Below, piece after piece: positions 32,522-43,822 of a DNA stretch of 64,000 bases. This stretch comes from Tetraselmis striata (lineage: Eukaryota > Chlorophyta > Chlorodendrophyceae > Chlorodendrales > Chlorodendraceae), in the NCBI GenBank assembly GCA_006384855.1, contig VCJN01003563.1:423685-487684 (forward strand), written 5' to 3'. The position numbers were made by a program, and so were the translations under genes. The stretch's first letter is position 1. Every line of letters begins with the position of its first letter. The notes beneath the pieces were generated by a model, which searched no databases, had not been told where the DNA came from, and was given only the letters and a program-made list of their open reading frames with translations.

Positions 32522-34449
32522 ATGATCCGCGCCAGCACGGAGTTAGGAAACTTGAGGTCTCAACTCAAACACTTGGTCAAGCGAGCAGTGGGTGCGGAGG
32601 AGGCAAAGCAGTATTGGCGGGCGGTGGTGGACAAACAGAAGGCCGTCGAGAAGGAGTTGCGGTCGCCGCTCGCAAAGGAGGCTAAACAGCGCGAGGAGGA
32701 TGCGATCCTGCGCCGGAAAAAGGATAAGGCGATATCACGCCTCCGCGCCAAAGTGCGGCAGCTATACAACTGTCCCGAGCATGCCGACGATGCTAGTGGC
32801 GATGAGGTCAGCTCTAAGAGTGACTCTGGGGGTGAGGAGGCGGCGGCATACCGGTCAGTGAGGGAACGGCCGAGCGGGCTGGTCTATAAACTGAGGGAGG
32901 CGCGCAACTACGCGAGGATCCGGAAGCACATCGGCCGCAAGGTCGACATGCTAGACAACTGGCTCACAGAGATCGTTGGTGACGACGGCAGTTGGAAGGA
33001 GATGTACACAAAGACGGTCGTAGACAGTGACAGTGACAGCGACAGCCAAGCAGCGGACGACAGCGATGATGCTGGCACAGCGAAGAAGCAGAGACAGCCG
33101 CCGCCGCCTCAGGAGTGGGAGCAGATTGAGAAGGAAGAGGACCTAGTGGGGCAGCCAGCGAGAGTGAGGGCTGCGCACACACCCCGCTTCATCTTGCGCG
33201 CACTACTGGCGAGATACCCTGAGCTAGTCTCAGCCATCTTGCGCTCAAAACAATTCAAGAATGTTCTCAAAGAAGCAGAGGAACGAGCCTTGATGTCTGT
33301 GCGAGCGCTGTGGTTGCACAATGGGTTGCAAATCTATACAGACTTGCGGCTATCGCAAAATGGGTACCAGCGGCTTATCAATCTTGCGTCACACGTTTGG
33401 GACCCGGACTTGGAGAAAATTTTTAGGCATGTGTTGCCTGTTGGGTCTCTCATGTGCAAGTTTCCATCTCTTGACATCATCTTGGGCCAGCAGAAGGATG
33501 AGCTGAACTTGGTGGGGTTGGAGACCTCAGACGACCTGATAACCTCCACCCTTCAATTGAGATTGGTGCTGCAGCAGCGCGTCCGCACCTTGTTGAAGGC
33601 AAAGGTCATCAAACCAGGGGACATACTGCGCATCCAAGTGATTGCTGATGCATCAGGAATTTTCACATCTACAAGGGCAAATGGAACAGTGGTTGTTGCG
33701 AAGGTATGCATGCCATGTCGGTGTTACATTATATACATGTGTTGCTGCATGTTGTTACATAGACATATGTGAGTGATAATGTGCATGCTATCATTGCCAC
33801 AGATTGTGTATGATGATGAATCAGTGGTGGGAGTGAAGGGGAAGGAGGGGCTGCTGGTAAACTCCGTGGAGAACAATCTGCCATGCGCATTCTTCCTGCG
33901 TGATGATTGCTACGAGGACGTCATAAAGAGCCTCCCTACCTTGCCTCAACAGATTGACACCCTGCTTGCTGAGGGGCTGATGGTAGACGGCAAGAAGCAT
34001 GGAGTGGAGGTGTGCATGGGCGGCGACTTGAAGTTGCTCAACGGATGGCTGGGACTGTGTGGATGCTCATCCTTGTCTCCATGCATCTACTGCATGGCAC
34101 CCAAGGGCACTCTGCACAGATCCAAGGCAGCATGGGCGGCACATGGTGGGCTGCCACAGCGGTTCATCGAGCGGATGGTGGAGCTTGCGCACAAGGTGCT
34201 GGACTACACATATGATTGCCCTGCAGCAGGTAATGTGTTCTTCCATCTGATGTGTGCTGCATGTGGGACTCATTATGTGATGGTCATATACTTATGCATT
34301 ATTGTTACACTGTAGAATGTGATGCCAAGATCGGTCCATCAAGCGCGCAGCCATCAGTCGATGGCTGGAGCACCAACAAGCGCCAAACGGAGCAGCAGAA
34401 GCACTTTGGGCAGTGCAGGGGACGCCCTCCCTACATCTGCCTCCCCACA
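32522..34449 (+). CDS. Spliced transposase-like protein, three exons seen
   Basis: Exons 32522-33703, 33803-34229 and 34316-34449 join without breaking the frame. Residues 1-130 are helical with acidic Ser-rich stretches. The core follows: LRIQVIADASGIFTSTRAN, then NNLPCAFFLRDDCYEDVIK, then GGDLKLLNGWLGLCG with CIYC, then QPSVDGWSTNKRQ and FGQCRGRPPYI. The spacing of ADASG and GGDLK, with a CxxC after the second Asp, resembles the DDE-like cores of widespread but poorly classified eukaryotic transposases. I infer this class and cannot name a superfamily. The next exon should lie after 34450, where an inverted-repeat element begins at 34594. Codon use is less GC-rich than the host genes. Confidence 0.62.
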
Positions 34450-34469
34450 GTGACGTACTGCTGTTTCTT

Positions 34470-34593
34470 CTCCGCCTGATGTTCCCATAACCCTTGTCCT
34501 TGCCCGTCTGGCGGATGTGATGAAACCCGCCCAACAGCTCCATCGCGCGATAAGTGTGGAAGTTCCATCCGCGCACCTTGCAGCCCACCCCCG
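34470..34593 (-). CDS. Short antisense coding-like piece next to the element end
   Basis: The minus strand reads GCKVRGWNFHTYRAMELLGG and FHHIRQTGKDKGYG, which looks more like protein than the plus strand does here. It stops at the inverted end of the 34594 element. A matching minus-strand piece lies just beyond the other end (37272 on). It could be a gene interrupted by that element. Confidence 0.3.
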
Positions 34594-37271
34594 CACAGCG
34601 TACGGAATTCGTAAATACCTATATTTTTTATGCGCGCCGATGCGGCACGTCACACACTTCTACCCACTTCGCCACCATAACGCACCCACCAGCACTCAGA
34701 AGTGCCAACAATGGCGTACGAGAGTGAGAGACCTCGCAAGGCGAGGGCACGGGCGGCAGCGGCGGCTGCGGCGGCCGCGAGTGCCGATGCCGGCGGGCCG
34801 CGGGCGGGCCACGGCCGGCGGGCCGTGGCCGGCATGCCAACCCCGCTGCCGCTGAACCTGGCGGACGGGCGCCTCGCCCGGCGACGCAGCTGGCAACCGC
34901 TGTGTCAATGGCGGACGTGTTGACCACAAAGGTCGCATGGAGGGTGAGGAGCTGAGGGCCGCAGCGGTGCAACACCGCGAGACGGTTGAGCTGCGGGCGC
35001 GGCTGTCGGCTGCCGAGAATTCAGCGGAGCAGATCAACCATGCAGCGCGCGATGCCCATTCGAAGCTGTATCAGCACCGGTACACCGTCAGAAAGCGCAA
35101 GCACGGTGCTGACGAGGAGGACTGTGATGCGGGGGATGAGTCAGGCAGCGAGTCAGCGGAGGGCGGGGACAACAGCGACAGCGGTGAGGAGCCGAGACAG
35201 CGCATACGGCGGAATCGGCGGAAAGGGATGCATTAAAAGCTGTGGAGGGCAGCCCCTGAAAACTATGCGGTAATGCCGCAACAACCCCAGCACTGGCTTA
35301 TGGATACCTCTGATCTGGCTGGCGGCGGCGGGCTGCGGATGCAGGGCCGCATGACTGAGGTGGCGGTGCTGGTGAGCCCGGAGAGTCTGCATGCGACGGA
35401 GGCGGCGCAGCCGCATAGGCACTAGACATTGCTCTGATGCGAGCCCCAATTGTCTGCCCAGCGCCTGCCCCAATGTAACGCACCAGCTTGGCAGCTCATT
35501 CGTCCCCCCTCCCCCCCACAGACACACTACCAATACCACTTTCTCATCCCGGCGGGCAGTTGATGCGTATACCCAGGCTGGTGCATACGCGGTGCGGGGG
35601 GGGGGGGGGGGGGGGGGGTGTGGGGGAATCACTATAGCTAAGCTAGTGATGTGAGATATGAGTGCAGCAAGAGATATTGTGCAATGTATAATACGATGGC
35701 AGGCAAGCGGGTCCCCGCTCTTCCACAATGATTGGCCCTGCTCCCTCTTGCCCCGCCCCCGGGTGCCCTTTAGCTGCTCTCAGCATCCCTAGCCCCCCCC
35801 CCCCCCCCCCCCCATCCAAGTGCAGTCACTAGTTTAGATAGCCGGCAGCATTGCCTTGGCATTCTGCTACCAAATGCCCCACCTTCCCAACCCCCCCCCC
35901 CCCCCCCCCCCACAGCCCTCAACGCCCCCTCTCCCATTCCCAGCCGTGTGACCCGCCTTTGCGGGTGCACCCACCAAGCGAGCCCCGCGCGTGCCTCGGC
36001 ACCAGCTCCTATAGCCTAGCATTGGCCCCTTTAGCCTCGCCATCATGCAAGTGCCATGCATCACACTAGCGATGGGGGAAGGAGAGGACAGGGAAGATTA
36101 CAGGCACCAGTGGGTGCGGCAGAGGGGGGAGGGGGGTCAAAACGTTATGTGCGCTGGCTTGCTGGGAAGATGCGCTGCTATTCGTAGTCGATGCCGGCCG
36201 CAACCAACGCCGCGCTGAGTCGCGCTTGAGCGCGCGCTGCTGGCGGCGCACCATCTGCTGTGGTGCCTCGGGCTCCCAGAGCTTGTCCTCCATGAGTTGC
36301 GCAAGCAGGCAATTGATGCAGCACGCACTATAGCCAGACATGTCGCTGCGTGTGCACATCACCGCACACGCGATTCAAGACACCATGCGTTGTTCAACCT
36401 GAGTCCGCACACACACCACAAGCACCGACGCCCCTACATGCTCATATCTAACACCCATAGCTACCCTTCTGAGCAGCTATAGACTAATTGCTGCCACGGG
36501 GGAGCTCGCGTTAAACCGCGAAGGCGTAATGTAATTGTAATTGCCCACACCCCCTCCCCCTCAGCAACCGAAGGGCATGCGGCCAGCTCACCTTCGTCAG
36601 GCGCTCGTGGCAGGCCAGCGCCCGGTCGGCGGTCGGCGGTGCTCCTGGGGAGTGCCCTGCGGGACGGTCATGGTGGTTGATGCCCAGCGCGCCGGGCCGG
36701 TTCCTGCATGCGGCTGGGGTCGGGCAGCATGTAGCGCCGGTTGCGCCGCAGCAGCCGCGGCTGCCCATATCTGCAACAGTGCGGCACAATCACGGTTAAC
36801 ACCCCGACAGACGAAGCGCTGCTGCAGGATGCAGACGGCACGACACCACCGCACCGCGCATGGGCCCATGCACAACACATATACCAACGGTTCGGGACCG
36901 TTTACAGGCGCCGAGCGGGTGCTATGCCTACGGCTTGTGCTTTCGCGTGAGTGGTAGAGTGGGTGCCGAGTGAGCGATGACGCAGCAACAACGGCAATTC
37001 GCGCAGGGGAGGCGGGATGGCACACCTGAGTGGGACACCTCCGACCGTACGACCGCCGCTCAACGGGCGTTTAGAGGCCCTGGGTGGGCGTGGCGGGGTG
37101 GTGGCTGCCTCAGATGGCCCGGGAGACGGGTGGGCGGTAGGGTTCTGTGGACTGCTGATGCCCGGGTGAGTAGTGCCGACGTTGCGGCGCGGCGGCAGTG
37201 TTTTGCGCGGCCGGCTGTACGGTATGCGAGGTAATAAAAAATATAGGTATTTACGAATTCCGTACGCTGTG
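34594..37271. mobile_element. 2.68-kb element with perfect 38-bp inverted ends
   Basis: 34594-34631 (starting CACAGCGTACGGAATTCG) is exactly complementary to 37234-37271. The inside holds an N-terminal transposase-like frame on plus (34918-35236), C and G runs (about 35595-35618, 35792-35813, 35890-35911) and a minus-strand helical piece around RQQRALKRDSARRW (about 36240). No target duplication is obvious. The identical ends imply recent mobility or correction by gene conversion. Confidence 0.78.
34937..35236 (+). CDS. Coiled, acidic-basic protein fragment inside the 38-bp-end element
   Basis: The frame reads helical (ELRARLSAAENSAEQINHA), then KLYQHRYTVRKRKHG, then an acidic Ser-rich stretch and a basic end RRNRRKGMH with stop TAA. 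The plan (helix, then acidic Ser-rich stretch) resembles the N-terminal part of the 32522 transposase-like gene, so it may be the start of a related, otherwise lost transposase. Confidence 0.38.
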   Translation: MEGEELRAAAVQHRETVELRARLSAAENSAEQINHAARDAHSKLYQHRYTVRKRKHGADEEDCDAGDESGSESAEGGDNSDSGEEPRQRIRRNRRKGMH

Positions 37272-37516
37272 GCGGCTTCTCGCAACTGCCACGCTCGCAG
37301 TATCTGACCACGCGCAGCTCCCTGTCCCATGGGTCACTGCCCTTGCTTGCGTCGCTTTGTACGTGAGCCATCCAGGTGGTCAGCAGCCTGGGGGGGGGGG
37401 AAGCCGCGAAGCTTGACGCTCTTCGCCGCGTTGGAAATCTTAAAGTCGCGACCCATCTCCTCGAAGCAGGCGGCATGGAAGAGTGTCTCCCATTCGTCCT
37501 GCTCCACGAGGTCCAC
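37272..37516 (-). CDS. Short minus-strand coding-like piece beside the element
   Basis: From ATG at 37516 the frame reads DEWETLFHAACFEEMGRDF and SNAAKSVKLRGFPPP to a stop at 37334. A second frame (SDASKGSDPWDRELRVVRYC) continues up to the 37271 element end. It may be the other half of the gene interrupted at 34593. Confidence 0.3.
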
Positions 37517-38129
37517 TGACGCTACCAGAGGGCCTAGCTAGGCAGTTGCTGCACGAGTGGTTGACCCAGCGGGTGGGCTGCGATCCGTACTCGTCGTTAA
37601 ACTGCTCGGAAAGGCAAAATAGACATGGGCCCTCTTGCTGCAGCGCGGGGGCGGCTGCTGCCGCCATAGCCAACTGTAACAAAACAGCAACCAAAGGGGT
37701 GGCCAGGCGAACGCCTACTTCTCTGTCGACACGACAAAAATCCCCAAACCCCCACGTAGCTAGCCAGGTTTGGTACTAAGGAAGGTGTTTCGAAAAAAAC
37801 GGCCACCGCTTCGGAGGTCTAGATGGAGCCGTGTGCTTTACCAGCAGGTGCAGTTGGGTGGGATGAGTCGGCAAATAAAGGACGCGGATCACACCTGCAG
37901 CCGCCAGCCGCTCGCCGTTCAGACGGCTGACGCCACCTCCGCACGACTGCTCGAACCCAGAGCCAAGTTTTAGGGTTGAGAGCGCACTCCTCCAGTCTGG
38001 TCACCAGTCGCGACCACACGGGGACGCACGGTCAGGGTGGTTGGTCATGGGTCGAGGCGTGAGTAGGTTATGGCGTAACGCCGCAGGGGAGGCCGTATTC
38101 GTACTCGTTGTCCCGCGAGTACGCTATAT
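37517..38129. other. No supported gene
   Basis: Mixed sequence with short frames only. From 38085 a GTACTCGTT/GTACGC-type motif appears at the outer edge of the palindrome. Confidence 0.4.
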
Positions 38130-38165
38130 TAAAATGTCCGCGCGTAGTATACGAGGATATGCTGT

Positions 38166-40370
38166 GATGTACAAGCGCATGGTATAAAGTCGCGAGGCCG
38201 CGGCATCCGTACGCTGGAAGCCAGGAAGTCACGCAAGCGGATCGCACGGCTGAGGTGGCGATGGACAACCATGGTCGTGGGTTGATCATCGGAGGCATCA
38301 CCCGTACCCGTACCCGTATCCGAGGGCGGAGCAGTAGTACCGCATGGCTGCAGTTCTAGTAGGGAATAAGGAGTTGTCACTGACGGAGGGGGTGCCACTA
38401 ATATGCGCAGGGCGACGGTATCTTGAGAGCTACATAAGCGCATGTAGTAACGGTATTGGCTGTACTCATACCACCGATAGGAAGCGATTGATGGGCAGCA
38501 GAGGCGGCTTCACCATCACCAACTCCATGGAGAGTGGCGTAAAAAGAGATGTGGTGACGCGCAGTCCTCCGCTAGTGCTGCTCGTACCCGTACGGGCTGT
38601 AGTACCATTTGATGGATCCGGTGCTGCGGTGGTCGTAGCATTACCGCCCGTAAGTAACTCAAAGATCTCGTGGGCGTGCCCGTATATGCGGCGCGTGCGC
38701 GCCCCACATCTCCTTGCGGGAAGGTGGTGAGGCCCGTGCAGTCTCGTATACGCGGCGCGTCGTCTCGCGCGCCCATGGCAAAGCACTCGTAGCCACGGAC
38801 GACACCTCGGCGCGAACCGCCTCGTACAAAGGGCCGAGGGCGGGCCCGTACTCCCGTACCACCTTCCGCAGGACAACCGAGCGATTGCGCGGAATAAAAC
38901 GCCGCAGGGGCCTCAGACTGCAGCCCGACGATAGTCAAACCGCCAACTTCCGCGGGCATACTCATATAGACGATCGCAGCCTCCATTCGCGGTGTAGAAT
39001 GGTCGCAAGCGTCCAAGCCAAGCAGCGAAAATGCAGCCGACATTTTGGCGGCGTCCACAGCCTCCACGAAAGGGTCTTGCTCCGAGGCATCATGCGGATG
39101 AGGAAGCCGGTCTGCCGCACCGCGCATAGAACTAGCAGCCGCATGGCCCCATGGTGGCAGCCGTATCCCGACGACGTGCCAAAGGAGGCGATGCGCTCCA
39201 ACAGTGCGGCGTGGGCCTCCCGGCGCTGCCCCAACGCGCACCGGTCATCCACCCGGGGTAATGGCTAATAAAGGCATCCAGGTACACGGCGCCATCTTGG
39301 ACAGGGTCATCGGCCGGGGTACGAAGCCCTCCCGGGGCTTACTTCGCCCGCACGTACTGCCCGCAACTCGGCCTCGCTGTTATCGGCGTGACGAGCGCAC
39401 CGCGTCTTAGTGTCATGTACCACCAATCCGACTTTGAAAAGCTCCGTACAATACTTGTCAAAAACACGGGGAACGTGAGCCGCGGCAGTAGCCGCGCCGC
39501 AATCATCCGCGAAACTCTGGCAGAAAGTATCAACGGCGGTTGGAGCCACAACCGCTTGCACTGGGCCCGCCATAGCGAGGCAGAAATATAGCGGGGCCAA
39601 TACATCACCCTAGCGCACACCCGTACGAGACTGTAGGGTGCCGCGCAAAGTACCGGGATCATCCGGCGCGTAGTCGTACATGTCGCTAGGGCGATCGTAC
39701 AACATCCGGAAAAAGGGATCAGGCCATGTAGCCGCGGGTGCTGAAGCAAGCCGTAAAGGATCGCACCCCGGGATACCTCATTGAAGGCATTGCGAATATC
39801 CAAGAGTAGTAGTCCTTCCCCACCGTACCACGCCCGCCGAAAAGCTGCAGCGCCACCTTTGCTAATACCATGCTAATATACTACGCCGTCTCACAGCCAG
39901 CTCCGGACTAAAAGCTGCGTTGTATACCGGGCCCATGGCCTCCCGCGCATCCGCACCCACCCGCACGATGGCGTGGGCGGAGGCTAGGCGCACCAACACG
40001 GAGCCGATGCCAAGCGGGCGTACTCGCAGCGGCTCGCCGGTCTTCGCCCGCTCCTCGCGCGCGGCGAGGTCGTCCTTGTGGAGCGCAAAGACGGTGCCAC
40101 TCGCCAAGAAAGCCGCAGTGCGCGAGTGGCACCGCCCCGCCCGGCAGCGGTTCACCCACAGGCGCCACGAAGGTACGTCTAAGTCTCTGATGTGCTCCCA
40201 ACGCCACCAGTCCACATGCCCACCGTGAAGGCGGGCAGCACGGCGCATAACCCGCCTCTAGTCCCCCCCCCCACCGCCGAACCTCATCCGCATTGCCACC
40301 CCGCGACGGCGGCGCCCGCCGCAGGTCCGGCGGTTCCTCGGCATGGGAGTACTCTGGGCCGGCGGGAGCA
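38166..40370 (-). pseudogene. Reverse-transcriptase element, left copy (one arm of the palindrome)
   Basis: On minus from 40370: an N-terminal segment (YSHAEEPPDLRRAPPS), GGHVDWWRWEHIRDLDVPS and FALHKDDLAAREERAKTGE, then RT motif A LLLLDIRNAFNEVSRG (about 39800), motif B region TGVR-stop-GDVLAPLYF (about 39610), and motif C CQSFADDCGAA (about 39500). The stop TAG replaces the Gln of the usual RQGD. The FADD box is intact. Past the RT, broken frames continue to HRHLSRAIRLRDF near 38260. The NAFN-type motif A is known from algal and oomycete non-LTR-like RTs. No endonuclease was recognised. Confidence 0.7.
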
Positions 40371-41900
40371 AGAGGCGGATGGGGGCGCAAACGCGGCTTT
40401 TGCAGAGGCTGCGGAGGGGGGCGCCAATCCTGCGTCGGGTGGGGTGCCGCCGGCGGTGGTAGATGCTCACCGATGGGCGGCGAAACTCACCGCTGTGCAG
40501 GAGTTGCGCGGCGCTCGCCATGCGATGGACACCGCCGACCTCGGTATGGTGTCCGACGCCGCTGCGGCGCTCCCTGTCATAGAAGCCCTCTGTCCGCTTC
40601 CTGCTCCCGCCGACCCGGATGAGTACTCCCCTGCCGAGGAACCGCCGGACCTGCGGCGGGCGCCGCCGTCGCGGGTTGGCAATGCGGATGAGGTTCGGCG
40701 GTGGGGGGAGGACTAGAGGCGGGTTATGCGCCGTGCTGCCCTCCTTCCCGGTGGGCATGTGGACTGGTGGCGTAGGGAGCACATCAGAGACTTAGACGTA
40801 CCTTCGTGGCGCCTGTGGGTGAACCGCTGCCGGGCGGGGCGGTGCCACTCGCGCACTGCGGCTTTCTTGGCGAGTGGCACCGTCTTTGCGCTCCACAAGG
40901 ACGACCTCGCCGCGCGCGAGGAGCGGGCGAAGACCGGCGAGCCGCTGCGAGTACGCCCGCTTGGCGTCGGCTCTGTGCTAATGCGCCTAGCCTCCGCCCA
41001 TGCCATCGTGCGGGTGGGTGCGGATGCGCGGGAGGCCATGGGCCCGGTACAACGCAGCTTTCAGTCCGGAGCTGGCTGTGAGACGGAGTATATGAGCATG
41101 CGGGTGGCGCTGCAGCTTTTTGGCGGGCGTGGTACTGGCGGGAAAGGGCTACTACTTCTAGATATTCGGAATTCAATGAGGTAATATCCCGGGGTGCGAT
41201 ACTTTACGGCTTGCTTCAGCACCCGCGGCTACATGGCCTGATCCCTTTTTTTCCGGATGTTGTACGATCGCCCTAGCAACCTGTACTCCGACGCGCCGGA
41301 TGATCCTGGTACTTTGCGCGGCACTTTACAGTCTCGTACGGGTGTGCGCTGGGGTGATGTATTGGCCCCGCTATGTTTCTGCCTCGCTATCGCGGGCCCG
41401 GTGCCGCTAATACTTTCTGCCAAAGTTTCGCGGATGATTGCGGCGCGGCTACTGCCGCGGCTCACGTTTCGCGTGTTTTTGACGAGTATTGTACGGAGCT
41501 TTTCAAAGTCGGACTGGTGGTACATGACAGTAAGACGCGGTGCGTTCGTCACGCCGGTGCCAGCGAGGCCGAGTTGCGGGCAATACGAACGGGCGAAGTT
41601 GGCCCCGGGAGGGCTTCGTACCCCGGCCGACAACCCTATATATCCAGGATGGCGCCGTGTACCTAAGTGCTTCTACTAGCCATTTCCCCGGGTTGATGAC
41701 CGGTGCGCGTTGGGTCGGCGCCGGGAGGCCCACGCCGCACTGTTGGAGTGCATCGCCTCCTTTGCCGCGTCGGGATACGGCTGCCACCATCTAGCTAGGC
41801 GTGCGGCTGCTGGTCGTATGCGCGGTGCGGCAGACCGGCTTCCTCATCCGCATGATGCCGCCGTCGTCGGAGCTAAACCCTTTCGTGGAGGCCGTGGACG

Positions 41901-42753
41901 TTGTTATATACTCTGCATCGATGTAATATGTACTGCTCGAGCCGACGAAGGAGCGAAGAACTGGCGCCTAAGGCGTATGAGAACGAGTACAAGCCAAGCG
42001 AAGTACGAGTACGAGCACATCGAGTGCGAGTACAAGCAAATGCAACTACTAATACGAGGTGGACGAGGCGACAGTACGAGCGACTACGAGGCGACCGGTA
42101 AGTGCAAGACAGTATTACGAGTACCCGTAGGGTGCGAGTAACCTGTACGTACACCTAGGTATCAGCAGCAACGCGATTGTCGTGCGCGCCGGTGTCAGCA
42201 CCTAGCGTTAGATGGAGCACTGCCTTCGTGCCTTCTTATCGTTTTAGGAGTAGGTACTAGAATCTACTAGAACCATCTAGAACGCTATAGCATGTGCGAG
42301 TAACTTCTCGTGGGTGCATAATAGCGAACGAGTATTACCAGCACAATGATGCGGACAAACGACGAAGACAGGTGCTAAGATCTACTACTCTGTAGCTAGT
42401 AGTGTGTAACTAAAATACCGACGGGCCGCGGATTATGATCGCACACGTCGATTTTAGTATTGTACTCTAGGAGTTACACGCAGCACAAGTGGCGGAAATT
42501 GGAATCAATTCGCAGCGCACGGAATGACGGAAATCAGTGACTATAAATAGGCCGGCAAAACCACCGCCGGGCCAGTCACCTAGGTTACCGAAATTTCGGG
42601 ACTGTAAAAAGTCATTTTCCCAAATCTCTGCTTATTACTCCTAGCCGTGTAGTGGAATAACGATCCAATGGGCCCGCAGACTCAGCTCATGCTTTAGGAC
42701 TATCTATGGCTAGACGACTATTCGGCCTATGTCCTAAGGGGGCTGTAACAATA
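41901..42753. mobile_element. 853-bp insertion in the right palindrome arm, LTR-like
   Basis: The left arm runs straight from GTGGAC into GCCGCC. The right arm has 853 extra bases between two GACG copies (41897-41900 and 42754-42757), as for a short target duplication. The insert begins TTGTTATATAC and ends CTGTAACAATA, and contains CTATAAATAG at about 42541-42550. Termini of the form TGTTA...TAACA plus a TATA box suggest a solo LTR. The part near 41970-42140 is rich in TACGAG repeats. Confidence 0.65.
42541..42550 (+). promoter_or_regulatory. TATA box-like CTATAAATAG
   Basis: A good TATA match inside the 853-bp insertion, followed by GCCGGCAAAACC. It is comparable to the ATAAATAG and TATATATAG boxes in the LTRs at 58.6 and 62.6 kb. 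Confidence 0.4.
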
Positions 42754-43822
42754 GACGCCGCCAACATTTCGGCTGCATTTCCGTTGCTTGGTTTGGACGC
42801 GTGCGACCAGTCTAAACCGCAAATGAAGGCTGCGATAGTCCAGATGAGTATGCCCGCGGATCTTGACGGTTTGAATATCGCCTTGCTGCAGTCTGCGGCG
42901 TTTTATTCCGCGCAGTCGGTTGTCCTGCCAAAGTTAGTACGGGCCCGCCCTCGGCCCCTTGTACGAGGCGGTTCGCGCCGAGGTGTCGGCCGTGGCTACG
43001 AATGCTTTGCCATGGGCGCGCGAGACACGCCGCGTATACGAGATTGTACGGGCCCTCACCACGTTACCGCAAGCAAATGTGCCGCGTGTGGGCACGCCCA
43101 CGAGATCTTTGAGTTACGTGCGGTCGGTAATGCTACGACCACCGCAGCACCGGGTCCATGAGCTGGTACTTCGGCCCGTGCGGGTACGAGCATTAGCGGA
43201 GGACTGCGCGTCACCACATCTCCTTTTACGCCACTCCTCATGGAGTTGGTACTGGTGAGGCCGCCTCTGCTGCCCCAGCAATCGCTTCCTATCGGTAGTG
43301 GTATATTGCCAATACCGTTACTATATGTGCTTATGTAGCTCTCAAGATACCGTCGCCCCGCGAATTAGTGGCACCCCCTCCGTCAGTGGCAACTCCTTCC
43401 CTACTAAAACCGCAGCCAGGCGGTACTAGAACTCCGCCCTCGGGTCGTACGGGTACGACGGGTGCTGTCTCCGATGATCAACCAGCATGGAAGGAGGCGG
43501 AGGGGCGCGGATGAAAAGGAGGAAGTTAGGCCGGAAGCTGCATCCGTAATCCCGAGGGTTCCCACAGCGGCTGTATAAAGCAGGTTCTAAAAGCAACTCG
43601 GCTTGTGGAGAGCAGCAACTCGGCAGTGGAGAGCAACAAGTTAGCATATTGTAAAACAATTTCAATTTCAATTCAAATTTCGATAATCAATAACCCATGA
43701 CCATGGTTGTCCAACGCCACCTCAGCCGTGCGATTCGCTTGCGTGACTTGGTGGCCCTCGCTCTTGGCTTCCATCGTACTACGGGTGCCGTGGCCTCGCG
43801 ACTTGATACCATGCGCTTGGAC

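Larger units (their letters stand above)
38166..43822. repeat. Large inverted repeat: head-to-head RT copies
   Basis: The left arm 38166-40370 and right arm 40603-43822 are inverted copies, separated by about 230 bases at 40371-40602. Without the 853-bp insertion the arms are about 2.2 and 2.4 kb. The centre belongs to the 5' part of the right copy. Confidence 0.8.
40385..43822 (+). pseudogene. Reverse-transcriptase element, right copy (other arm), with an insertion
   Basis: This copy reaches further 5': a plus frame 40385-40716 encodes VPPAVVDAHRWAAKLTAVQE and the EEPPDLRRAPPS segment, then stops at TAG. RT follows from 40726 (GGHVDWWRREHIRDLDVPS). Motif A is broken (DIRNS, near 41160), the motif B region reads TGVRWGDVLAPLCF (about 41345), and about 25 bases are deleted just before motif C. 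FADDCGAA survives near 41430. From 42754 the post-RT part resumes and ends with QRHLSRAIRLRDL near 43720. Different lesions in the two copies show independent decay. Confidence 0.7.

Noticed and set aside
34594-37271. CACTA superfamily assignment from the CACAG start
   Set aside because: Ends read CACAG rather than CACTA, no TNP2-type transposase is visible and no 3-bp target duplication could be found.
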